Shown here in pieces: positions 41,836 through 49,452 of a DNA stretch of 64,000 bases. Location of the stretch: contig NZ_JAJLQY010000006.1 of the NCBI RefSeq assembly GCF_020991275.1, positions 248,001 to 312,000 on the forward strand. The letters run 5' to 3'. The DNA comes from Actinocorallia sp. API 0066. GTDB taxonomy: Bacteria; Actinomycetota; Actinomycetes; Streptosporangiales; Streptosporangiaceae. A program made the translations under genes and the position numbers. Numbering within the stretch: the first letter of the stretch is position 1; each line of letters begins with the position of its first letter. The notes below the pieces were generated by a model that worked only from the letters and a program-made list of their open reading frames with translations, searched no databases and was not told the DNA's origin.

Positions 41836-41853
41836 GGGAATCTCCTTCTTCCT

Positions 41854-42037
41854 GACGCCTACCGGGTTAGCTGTCGGGTTCGGGCGGAAGTGGAGAAGTG
41901 CCCTACGGCCCGCCGCCCCGAGGGACGGCCCGGCCGATTAACCCCGTTCCGTGGGCATGGCTCGAACCCTTTGGGGGTGGTTCGAGGTGCCCGCGGGTGT
42001 GGGTCCCCGGCTCCGCGCGCACGCGGACTCGGCGTTC
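41854..42037 (-). promoter_or_regulatory. c-di-AMP (ydaO-yuaA) riboswitch before the NlpC/P60 gene
   Basis: On the minus strand: GAACGCCGAGTCCGCG, GGAGCCGGGGACCCAC, a long variable hairpin (GGCACCTCGAACC with GGTTCGAGCCATGCC), GGGGTTAATCGG, GTAGGGCACTT, and CCCGACAGCTAACCCGGTAG. It ends ~20 nt before the start codon of the NlpC/P60 gene. The variable hairpin is larger than in the other copy. Confidence 0.9.
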
Positions 42038-42440
42038 AGTCCGTACGGCTTGGGCGTGATGGGGCCCCGGCGCTGGGCGCGCTCCGCCGCACGGCTGCGG
42101 TTTGGTTTTGGGGTGTGCCGACGGCCTCGATGGGCTCAGATCGCACTGTCCTACGCTTCACTGCGCGGCCCCGGCATCGGCTGTTGATGCGGGCTCTCGG
42201 ATCAGGCTGGTCGGCCGTACCACTGCTGACTCCTGGGGGGAGCCACCGGGAGGCAACGTTCGGATAACGTCGCGCTCAACCTGAAGGTACCAAAGAAACA
42301 GCGAAAGGCAAATGCCCCGCAAAGATGACCAAGCCCAGGTGAAGCGGGCTTTGACTGCGGGGTGACACAGGTCTCACCCCCGCGGAGACCCCTCGACCCC
42401 CGCTTTCACCGGGCCTGGAGGGGTTTGTGGGACGTCGCGG
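42038..42440. other. Intergenic region with a nested dyad
   Basis: No supported gene in these 403 bases. It must contain the promoter of the riboswitch-NlpC unit (minus strand). A nested dyad is visible: CCCCGCA (42315-42321) with TGCGGGG (42356-42362), enclosing AAGCCC (42331-42336) with GGGCTT (42346-42351). Near 42370-42425 a CCCCTC/GAGGGG pairing could terminate the next NlpC gene. Confidence 0.45.
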
Positions 42441-43424
42441 CTAGGGCCGTCCGCCGCCCACGAAGCGTGCTTTGTAGTAGCCGGAGGTAACGCTGACGAT
42501 CTCCACACTCCTGCCCGTCCGGGGGGCGTGGATCATCTTGCCGCCGCCGACGTACAGGCCGACGTGGCCCAGGCCGCTGAAGAAGATCAGGTCGCCCGGC
42601 TGGAGGTTGTCGAAGGAGACGCGCTTGCTCGCGGTGAGGTTGAACTGGGCCGCCGCGTTGTGCGGGAGCGCCACTCCGGCGGCGCCCCAGGCGCGCATCG
42701 TCAGCCCCGAGCAGTCGAAGCCGGTGGGGCCGGCGCCGCCGTAGATGTAGGGCTTGCCGAGCTGCTTGTAGGCGTACTCCAGGGCGGTGCGGGCGGGGCC
42801 GCTGGCGGGGCCGTCGTAGGTGCCGCCGACGGGCCCGGCGGGGGTGGCGGGCTCGCCGCCGAGCTGCTGCACCAGGGTGCGCTGCTTCTTGATCGCCCTG
42901 TCGATGACGGCGCGCTGGTCCTTGATCGCCTTGACCTTGACGTTGACCTTGTCGTAGGCGTCCTGCGCGTTGCCCTTCTCGCGCTCCAGCCGCTGGGTGG
43001 AGGTGAGGAAGTCCTTGATCTTGTCGCCGCGCTGCTTGGAGACGTGCGAGAACATCGAGACCTGGTCGAGGACGGCCTGGGGGTCCCCGGAGGACAGCAG
43101 GGCGGTGATGTCGCTGATGTCGCCGGTCTTGTAGGCGTCGGAGGCCATCTGGACGATGCCCTGGCGCGCGGCGTCGAACGCCTTCTGCTCGCGCTGCGCC
43201 GCCTTCTTGGCGGAGGTGAGCTTGCGCTCGGCGACCTTGAGGTCCTGGTTCAGCGCGTTGAACTTGTCGACGAGCTTCTCGACCTGCTCGTTGAGCTGGT
43301 CGAGCTTCTTCTGTGCCTGGGCCCGCGTCGGCTCGGCGAGGGCGGCGCCGGGGACGCTCCAGACCACGGAGGCGACCAGACAGACGGCGGCGAGACGCCG
43401 GAACTTCGAGGTGTCAGCGGCCAC
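42441..43424 (-). CDS. Secreted coiled-coil NlpC/P60 endopeptidase, RipA/Rv2190c-like
   Basis: A 327-residue secreted hydrolase. After a signal peptide (RRLAAVCLVASVVWSVPGAALA) a long coiled coil (about residues 30-195: KKLDQLNEQVEKLVDKFNALNQDLKVAERKL and so on) precedes the NlpC/P60 domain: LGKPYIYGGAGPTGFDCSGLTMRAW (nucleophile Cys), PGDLIFFSGLGHVGLYVGGG (His) and MIHAPRTGR. The coiled coil resembles the inhibitory helical domain of RipA. It cleaves between D-Glu and m-DAP in the stem peptide. By position it matches Rv2190c. The start is set at GTG 43424, with AAGGGG upstream. No riboswitch precedes this one. Confidence 0.88.
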   Translation of the reverse strand: MAADTSKFRRLAAVCLVASVVWSVPGAALAEPTRAQAQKKLDQLNEQVEKLVDKFNALNQDLKVAERKLTSAKKAAQREQKAFDAARQGIVQMASDAYKTGDISDITALLSSGDPQAVLDQVSMFSHVSKQRGDKIKDFLTSTQRLEREKGNAQDAYDKVNVKVKAIKDQRAVIDRAIKKQRTLVQQLGGEPATPAGPVGGTYDGPASGPARTALEYAYKQLGKPYIYGGAGPTGFDCSGLTMRAWGAAGVALPHNAAAQFNLTASKRVSFDNLQPGDLIFFSGLGHVGLYVGGGKMIHAPRTGRSVEIVSVTSGYYKARFVGGGRP

Positions 43425-43541
43425 GCTGGGAAACGCCCCTTCTTGCACAGTTTTGTCAGGCGTGACCCTAGTGAAGAAGGAGTACCCGCGCCACCGAAAC
43501 GCCACATTTCACGGCATTTCGGAACGGTGTCAGGACGTGCC

Positions 43542-44897
43542 TCAGAACCGGCCGAGCCGCCGCAGGAGCAGGCCCGCCGTAGCCGTCCGGCCGCCCGCGC
43601 GCCGCGCGGAGGCGGCCACCTCCTGGTCGGAGGAGACGACGACGAACACCCGGCCGGGCGGCTCCGCCCGCGCCAGCTCGGCGATCAGCTCGTCGGCGAT
43701 CTGGCCGGGCCTGCTGAACAGCACCCGCACCCCGCGCGGCGCCTGCACCGCGACGTGCCCCTCCACCTGGGCGCCGTCGAACACCACGGTGATCTCCGCG
43801 CGCGTCTGGGAGTACAGGCCGCCCAGCCCGCTGATCAGGCGGGCCCGCTGGTCCGCGAGCGGGATGTCGCCGTACCCGGTCTTGGTGACGTTGTAGCCGT
43901 CGACGATCAGATGCATCCCCGGCAGCGTGAGCAGCTCGTGGAAGAGCTGGAAGTCGTTCTCCGACAGCGACCTTCCGTGCGCCGTCCCCGCCTCGCCGGA
44001 CGCCGCCACGTGGTCGGCCGGGCGGGAGATCACCGACGGGAGGTTCAGCTCGCGCCGCACCCCCTGGGCGGCGTCCACGAGCGTGTCCAGAAGCAGCCGC
44101 AGCCGCACGTCCTCGATGCTGCGGCCCTCGCGCGCGGCCTTGCGGTGCGCCTCCAGCGCCGTCTCGGCCGACGCGAGCTTCGCCCTGACCGTCCGCAGCT
44201 CCCGCTCGACGGCCCCGAGGGCGCCCATCGCCTCCTCGTTCTCGGCACGGCGCGCCGCGTCCAGCTCCGCCGCGCGCTCGACCGCCTCGCGCGCCACCCT
44301 GCGCTCCTCGCCGAGTTTGCGCCGCAGATCCGCGATCTCCGCCTTGGCGCCCTTCAGTTCGGCCCTCAGCTTGTCCATCTCGGCCGCGCGGGCCGCCCTG
44401 GCCTCCTCCAGCCGGGCCCGTAGCTGCGCGGCCTCCTGGACGGCCTGGGCCTCGCGCGCGTCCTCCCTGGCGCGGGCCAGTTCCGCGCGGGCCGTCTCGA
44501 CGCGCTCCGGCCAGCCCTCGGACCGCAGCAGATAGGCGGCGGCGGCCACCTGGACAGTGTCGGCCCCCGCGGGCGCCTCACCCCGCTCCAGCGTCGAGAC
44601 CAGATCCGGCTCGGCCGCGCGCAGCGCCTCGGCGACCCGGCCGCGGAAGTCCGGATCGGCCTCCAACTGCTTGGCGATGACCGACCCGCCCTCGCGGGCG
44701 CGCGCCTTGGGCCGGAACTTCGCGATCCGGCGCAGCGGCACGGGCACGTCGTCCGGCGGAAGGGCGGCGAGCACCTCGGCGGCCGCCTCGACCACGTGGC
44801 GGCGCACCGCCTCGGGCAGCGGCCCGCGCAGGCTCTCGTCCGAACTGATGGTCCCGCTCCTCGTCCGCCGTCGTTCGTGCTGAGCGGATTTTGTCAC
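43542..44897 (-). CDS. NYN (YacP-like) PIN-fold RNase protein with coiled coil
   Basis: A 451-residue protein. N-terminal ~130 residues are helical (PEAVRRHVVEAAAEVLAALPPDDVPVPLRRIAKF); residues ~135-270 form a long coiled coil rich in Ala/Glu/Arg; the C-terminal ~160 residues are a NYN/PIN-like nuclease domain: LIVDGYNVTKTGYGDIPL, ITVVFDGAQVEG, ARAEPPGRVFVVVSSDQEVAASARRAGG with the conserved Asp residues. YacP-type proteins are putative RNases in rRNA or mRNA decay. The start is GTG 44897; TAGGGG (RC of 44904-44909) lies 6 nt upstream. Its -10 overlaps that of the divergent exonuclease gene. Confidence 0.85.
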   Translation of the reverse strand: MTKSAQHERRRTRSGTISSDESLRGPLPEAVRRHVVEAAAEVLAALPPDDVPVPLRRIAKFRPKARAREGGSVIAKQLEADPDFRGRVAEALRAAEPDLVSTLERGEAPAGADTVQVAAAAYLLRSEGWPERVETARAELARAREDAREAQAVQEAAQLRARLEEARAARAAEMDKLRAELKGAKAEIADLRRKLGEERRVAREAVERAAELDAARRAENEEAMGALGAVERELRTVRAKLASAETALEAHRKAAREGRSIEDVRLRLLLDTLVDAAQGVRRELNLPSVISRPADHVAASGEAGTAHGRSLSENDFQLFHELLTLPGMHLIVDGYNVTKTGYGDIPLADQRARLISGLGGLYSQTRAEITVVFDGAQVEGHVAVQAPRGVRVLFSRPGQIADELIAELARAEPPGRVFVVVSSDQEVAASARRAGGRTATAGLLLRRLGRF

Positions 44898-44903
44898 ACG
44901 CGG

Positions 44904-44913
44904 CCCCTACGGT
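44904..44913. promoter_or_regulatory. Overlapping divergent leaderless -10 elements
   Basis: Plus strand TACGGT (44908-44913), 7 nt before ATG 44921. Minus strand TAGGGG (RC of 44904-44909), 6 nt before GTG 44897. The two boxes share 2 bp and the start codons are only 23 bp apart. Confidence 0.55.
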
Positions 44914-44920
44914 GCCGAGC

Positions 44921-46657
44921 ATGCACGGCGTTCAAGGCACCCTCGACGACCTCGGCACCCCGCTCAGCGAGGTCACCTTCACCGTCGTCGACCTGGAGAC
45001 CACCGGCGGGTCGGCGGCCGAGTGCGGCATCACCGAGATCGGCGCGGTCAAGGTGCGCGGCGGCGCGACGCTCGGTGAACTCGGCACCCTCGTCGACTGC
45101 GGGCTTCCGATCCCGCCCTTCATCAGCGTGCTCACCGGCATCACCCAGCAGATGGTCGTCGGCGCGCCCCCGGTGCCCGAGGTGCTCGCCTCGTTCCTGG
45201 AGTTCGCGCGCGGCACCGTGCTCGTCGCGCACAACGCGCCCTTCGACGTCGGGTTCCTGAAGGCCGCGTGCGCCCGCCACGGCTACGACTGGCCCGGCTT
45301 CCCCGTCCTGGACACCGTCGATCTCGCCCGCCGTGTGCTCACCCGCGACGAGGTGCCCAACCGCAAGCTCGCCACCCTCGCCCGCTTCTTCCGCGCCGCC
45401 ACCAGCCCCACCCACCGCGCCCTGGACGACGCGCGCGCCACCGTCGACGTGCTGCACGGCCTCATCGAGCGGCTCGGCGCGTTCGGCGTCAGCACGCTGG
45501 AGGAGGCGCGGGCCTTCGCCAAGGCGCCCACCCGTGAGCAGCAGGCCAAGAGGCACCTCGCGGAAGGCGTGCCGTCCGGGCCCGGCGTGTACGTCTTCGA
45601 AGGGCGCGACGGCGAGATCCTGTACATCGGCAAGAGCGGCGACCTGCGCACCCGCGTCCGGTCGTACTTCACCGCCAGCGAGACGCGCGGACGCGTCCGC
45701 GAGATGGTCGGCATCGCCGAGCGCGTCAGGACGATTCCGTGCGCGCACCCGCTGGAGGCCGAGATCCGCGAGCTGCGCCTCATCGCCGCGCACAAGCCGC
45801 GCTACAACCGCAGGTCCAAGTTCCCCGAGCGGGCGGTGTGGCTGCGGCTCACCGAGGAGGCGTTCCCCCGGCTGTCGGTCGTGCGCGAGTGCCGCACGGG
45901 CGACACCGCGCACCTCGGGCCGTTCCCGTCGGCGCGGGCCGCCGAGGAGGCGCGCGCCGCGCTGCACGAGGCGACGCCCGTCCGGCAGTGCCGCCAGCCG
46001 CTCAGCGAACGCCGGATCGCCGCGGGCACCCCACACTCGTGCGCGCTCGCCGAGCTCGGCAGGTGCGGCGCGCCCTGCGACGGCAGCGAGTCGCGCGAGG
46101 AGTACGCGCGGCACACCGCGCTCGCGCACGAGGCGATGACGCGCGACGCGGGCCCCGTCGTGCGGGCCGCCCGCGCCCGGATCGACAGGCTCGCCGCCGA
46201 ACTGCGCTACGAGGAGGCCGCCGTCCTGCGGGACAGGCTCGCCGCGTTCGTCCGGGCCGCCGCGCGCGCCCAGCGGTTCACCGCGCTCGCCGCCTGCCCC
46301 GAACTCGTCGCGGCGCGCCCGGCCGCGGGGGGCGGCTGGGACGTCGCGGTGGTGCGCCGCGGCAGGCTCGCCGGCGCGGGCCGCATCCCGCCGGACGCGC
46401 CCCGCTACCGGCCCTACGTGGACGCCTGCACCGCCGCCGCCGAGACCGTCCTGCCCGGCCCCGAGCGCTACGCCGCCGCGCCCGAGGAGATGGACTGCCT
46501 GCTGCGCTGGCTGGAGTCGCCCGGTGTCCGCCTCGTCGAAGTGGAGGGCACGTGGACGTGCCCGGTGGGCGGCGCGGAGAGCCTGCGCGCGTGGATCGAC
46601 GCCGCCTACGGCGAGCCGAAGCCCTACGCTGGCCGACGTGGCGATTCCCCTGTATGA
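44921..46657 (+). CDS. DEDDh exonuclease fused to UvrC-type GIY-YIG nuclease
   Basis: A 578-residue fusion. Residues ~15-185 are a DnaQ-like 3'-5' exonuclease: FTVVDLETTGGSAAECGITEIGAV (Asp-Glu), LVAHNAPFDVGFLKAAC (Asp) and HRALDDARATVDVLHGLI (His-Asp). Residues ~205-290 are the GIY-YIG domain: GPGVYVFEGRDGEILYIGKSGDLRTRVRSYF. A UvrC-like Cys region (CALAELGRCGAPCDG) and a UVR-type helix (ARIDRLAAELRYEEAAVLRDRLAAF) follow. The family (Rv2191 in M. tuberculosis) is separate from true UvrC and its role in repair is not settled. ATG 44921 is chosen because TACGGT lies 7 nt upstream. Confidence 0.9.
   Translation: MHGVQGTLDDLGTPLSEVTFTVVDLETTGGSAAECGITEIGAVKVRGGATLGELGTLVDCGLPIPPFISVLTGITQQMVVGAPPVPEVLASFLEFARGTVLVAHNAPFDVGFLKAACARHGYDWPGFPVLDTVDLARRVLTRDEVPNRKLATLARFFRAATSPTHRALDDARATVDVLHGLIERLGAFGVSTLEEARAFAKAPTREQQAKRHLAEGVPSGPGVYVFEGRDGEILYIGKSGDLRTRVRSYFTASETRGRVREMVGIAERVRTIPCAHPLEAEIRELRLIAAHKPRYNRRSKFPERAVWLRLTEEAFPRLSVVRECRTGDTAHLGPFPSARAAEEARAALHEATPVRQCRQPLSERRIAAGTPHSCALAELGRCGAPCDGSESREEYARHTALAHEAMTRDAGPVVRAARARIDRLAAELRYEEAAVLRDRLAAFVRAAARAQRFTALAACPELVAARPAAGGGWDVAVVRRGRLAGAGRIPPDAPRYRPYVDACTAAAETVLPGPERYAAAPEEMDCLLRWLESPGVRLVEVEGTWTCPVGGAESLRAWIDAAYGEPKPYAGRRGDSPV
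46625..46630 (+). promoter_or_regulatory. -10 element of the rhomboid gene inside the exonuclease gene
   Basis: TACGCT lies 7 nt before GTG 46638 and inside the last 11 codons of the upstream gene. Confidence 0.5.
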
Positions 46658-47378
46658 CAACCAGCCCACCAGGCGGGTACCGCTCGTCACCTACGCGCTC
46701 ATCGCCGTCAACTTCGTGGTGTTCCTGCTCACCCCGATGGCGGTGTTCGGCAACGACAGCACGGGCGCGCGGGAGCTGGGCTGCGCGCAGTCGGTCTTCG
46801 TGCACCAGTACGGGGCGATCCCGCGCGAGCTGACGTCGGACGAGGCGCTGCCGCTGCCCGCCGAGATCGCCGCCGAGTGCGGGGACGTCACCTACGCCAA
46901 GACGCCGCTGCTGTCGGCCTTCAGCTCGATGTTCCTGCACAGCGGATGGCTGCACCTGCTCGGCAACATGCTGTACCTGTTCGTCTTCGGGCAGGCCACC
47001 GAGGACAGGCTCGGCAGGTTCCGGTTCCTGCTCTTCTACCTCGTCTGCGGGCTCGCCGCCGCCTACGGGTACGCGGTCACCCACCCGGGCTCGGAGACAC
47101 CCCTCGTCGGCGCCTCAGGGGCCGTCGCGGGGGTTCTGGGCTCCCATCTGGTGCTGCACCCCCGCTCCCGGACGATCGCGCTCGTCTCGGGCTTCCTGCC
47201 GTTCCGGCTGCCCGCCTGGGTGCTGCTCGGCCAGTTCTTCGTGCTGCAGTGGCTCAGCCTCGGCTCGGCCGACGGCGTCGCCTACGTCGCGCACATCTAC
47301 GGCTTCGCCGCGGGCGCCCTCCTCGGTCTGCTGGCCCGTACCCCGCACGCCCAGGCCCGCTCCTCCGCCCTCTCCTGA
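46638..47378 (+). CDS. Rhomboid-family intramembrane serine protease
   Basis: A 246-residue polytopic membrane protein with about six helices. TYALIAVNFVVFLLTPMAVF is helix 1; MFLHSGWLHLLGNMLYLFVFG is the conserved loop-helix with His-Asn; the nucleophile Ser lies in VGASGAVAGVLGSHLVLHP (GxS); the catalytic His is in VAYVAHIYGFAAGALLGLL. It cleaves membrane helices of unknown targets. The GTG at 46638 overlaps the end of the exonuclease gene by 20 bp and has a leaderless promoter inside that gene; in-frame starts further upstream would read through the exonuclease C-terminus. Confidence 0.9.
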   Translation: MAIPLYDNQPTRRVPLVTYALIAVNFVVFLLTPMAVFGNDSTGARELGCAQSVFVHQYGAIPRELTSDEALPLPAEIAAECGDVTYAKTPLLSAFSSMFLHSGWLHLLGNMLYLFVFGQATEDRLGRFRFLLFYLVCGLAAAYGYAVTHPGSETPLVGASGAVAGVLGSHLVLHPRSRTIALVSGFLPFRLPAWVLLGQFFVLQWLSLGSADGVAYVAHIYGFAAGALLGLLARTPHAQARSSALS

Positions 47379-47460
47379 CGGCGTCGCCCGCCCGGCCCGG
47401 GGACGCCCCTCGTAATCTGGGATGACCCGGACAGAGCCGGACGTCAAGGAGGAGGCCCCA

Positions 47461-47742
47461 GTGATCACGGCAATCGTGCTGGTCCAGACCGAAGTCGACA
47501 AGATCAACGAGGTCGCCGAGGCCATCGTGAAACTCGACGGCGTCAGCGAGGTCTACTCCATCACCGGCGACCACGACCTCCTCGTCATGGTCCGCGTCCG
47601 CCACCACGACCACCTCGCCGACGTCATCCCGGCCCGCCTCAACAAGATCCCCGGCGTCGTGCACACCGACACCCACATCGCCTTCCGCACCTACTCCCGG
47701 CACGACCTGGAAGCCGTCTTCTCCCTCGGCCTCCCCGAGTAG
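47461..47742 (+). CDS. Stand-alone Lrp/AsnC ligand-binding (RAM) domain protein
   Basis: A 93-residue protein consisting only of the RAM domain: MITAIVLVQTEVDKINEVAEAIVKLDGVSEVYSITGDHDLLVMVRVRHHDHLADVI, ending HIAFRTYSRHDLEAVFSLG. No helix-turn-helix is present. Such proteins bind amino acids and may modulate full-length Lrp regulators or act independently. GTG 47461 follows AAGGAGGAGG directly; the ATG at 47422 is rejected because it precedes the ribosome site. Genes of this type sit beside qcrB in other actinobacteria. Confidence 0.87.
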   Translation: MITAIVLVQTEVDKINEVAEAIVKLDGVSEVYSITGDHDLLVMVRVRHHDHLADVIPARLNKIPGVVHTDTHIAFRTYSRHDLEAVFSLGLPE

Positions 47743-47759
47743 ACCCCGGAAAGGCGGAA

Positions 47760-47787
47760 GGCCCGCCCCCCTCGCGGGGAGCGGGCC
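47760..47787. terminator. Bidirectional terminator, Lrp-like gene / qcrB
   Basis: GGCCCGC (47760-47766) with GCGGGCC (47781-47787), with an inner CCCC/CGGG stem, between convergent genes. Confidence 0.6.
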
Positions 47788-47813
47788 CTCCTGCGGTTGT
47801 GTGGCAACCGTGG

Positions 47814-49451
47814 TCAGTGCGTCAGCTGCTTGGGCTGGTCGCCCTCTTCGGTCTCGTGGCCGCCGTGGTGGTGCGGGTCGCCGTCGCCCTGGATGGGCAC
47901 GGTGTCGGCGTTCCACCAGAGCGCCAGCCGGGTCCGGAGGTGGCCGATCGGGCCCTTGGTGCCCTTGGCCGGGACGCCGTTGGCGTCGACCGCGGGCAGC
48001 GGGGCCTTCGGCTCCTCCTTGGACAGCAGCTTGGCCTTCTCCGAGGCGGCCGGCTCCTTGTGCAGCTCGGAGAACTCGCCCTCCGGGCTCATCAGGATGG
48101 TGCCGGACTCGTAGCCGTGCGCCATCGTCGCCGCGTCGCTGCGCTGGAGGCCCAGGCAGATCCGCTTGGTGATGATGAACGCCAGCACCGGGAACAGGAA
48201 CACCGTGACGCGGAAGAAGTACGTCGTCGCGAACAGCGACAGGTGGAACTTCTCCGCGAGGACGTCGTTCGCGCCCGCCAGCCACAGCACGCCGTAGAAC
48301 GTCACCATCGCGACACCGAGGGCGGTGCGGGTGGGGGCGTTGCGCGGGCGGTCGTTGACGTGGTGGTACCGGTGGTCGCCGGTCACCCAGCGCTCCAGCC
48401 ACGGGAAGATCGCCGCGCCGGTGAAGATGATGCCGAGCGGCAGCAGCGCCGGGATCAGCACGTTCAGGCTGAGCGTGTGGCCCCAGGCGGTGATCTCCCA
48501 GCCGGGCATGAGCCGCAGCGAGCCTTCGAGCAGACCCATGTAGAAGTCGGGCTGCGAACCCGCCGAGATCGCCGACGGGTCGTACGGGCCGAACAGCCAG
48601 ATCGGGTTGATCTGGGCGAACGTCGCCAGCAGCGCGATGACGCCGAAGGTGTACAGGAAGTACGCGCCGCCCTTGGCCATGAAGACCGGGTAGAACGGGT
48701 AGCCCGTCACCTTGGTCTCGGTGCCGCCGGTGCCCGGCATCTGGGTGTGCTTCTGGTGCCACATGATCATCAGGTGCGCGGTGATGAGCGCCAGGATGAT
48801 GCCCGGGATCAGCAGCACGTGCAGGGTGAACATGCGCGGGATGATGTCCACGCCGGGGAACTCGCCGCCGAACAGGAACATGTACCCGTAGGTGCCGACG
48901 AGCGGGATCGACTCCAGCACACCCTGGGTGATGCGCAGACCGGTGCCGGAAAGCAGGTCGTCCGGGAGCGAGTAGCCGAAGAGGCCCTCGACCATGCCCA
49001 GCGTGAACAGGCCGATGCCGATCAGCCAGTTGATCTCACGCGGCTTGCGGTACGCGCCGGTGAAGAACACCCGGAGCATGTGCACCATCAGCGAGGCCAT
49101 GAACAGGATGGCCGCCCAGTGGTGGATCTGCCGCATGAGCAGACCGCCGCGCACGTCGAACGTGATGTGCAGGGTCGAGGCGAACGCCTCGGACATCTGC
49201 ACGCCCTGCAGCGGCTCGTAGGAGCCGTGGTAGTGCACTTCCAGCATGCTCGGCTTGAACCAGAGCGTGAGGAACACACCGCTCAGCAGCAGGACGATGA
49301 ACGAGTACAGGGCGATCTCGCCCAGCAGGAACGACCAGTGGTCGGGGAAGACCTTCTTGACGTTCCGCTTCATGAAGCCGACCGTGCCGAGCCGGTCGTC
49401 CACGAAGTTCAGCGGGCCCGCGACGGCCTTGGGAAGTTGCTCGTCGGCCAT
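47814..49451 (-). CDS. qcrB: Menaquinol-cytochrome c reductase cytochrome b subunit
   Basis: A 545-residue di-haem cytochrome b with eight-plus membrane helices. Haem-ligand helices contain RGGLLMRQIHHWAAILFMASLMVHMLRVFF and MFTLHVLLIPGIILALITAHLMIMWHQ; the Qo-site region has LFGPYDPSAISAGSQPDFYMG. A ~120-residue hydrophilic C-terminal extension ends in a His-rich tail (DPHHHGGHETEEG). It oxidises menaquinol in the bcc complex. ATG 49451 sits one base after the qcrA stop, with GGGAG ~10 nt upstream; GTG 49460 is an alternative. Confidence 0.95.
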   Translation of the reverse strand: MADEQLPKAVAGPLNFVDDRLGTVGFMKRNVKKVFPDHWSFLLGEIALYSFIVLLLSGVFLTLWFKPSMLEVHYHGSYEPLQGVQMSEAFASTLHITFDVRGGLLMRQIHHWAAILFMASLMVHMLRVFFTGAYRKPREINWLIGIGLFTLGMVEGLFGYSLPDDLLSGTGLRITQGVLESIPLVGTYGYMFLFGGEFPGVDIIPRMFTLHVLLIPGIILALITAHLMIMWHQKHTQMPGTGGTETKVTGYPFYPVFMAKGGAYFLYTFGVIALLATFAQINPIWLFGPYDPSAISAGSQPDFYMGLLEGSLRLMPGWEITAWGHTLSLNVLIPALLPLGIIFTGAAIFPWLERWVTGDHRYHHVNDRPRNAPTRTALGVAMVTFYGVLWLAGANDVLAEKFHLSLFATTYFFRVTVFLFPVLAFIITKRICLGLQRSDAATMAHGYESGTILMSPEGEFSELHKEPAASEKAKLLSKEEPKAPLPAVDANGVPAKGTKGPIGHLRTRLALWWNADTVPIQGDGDPHHHGGHETEEGDQPKQLTH

Positions 49452-49452
49452 G

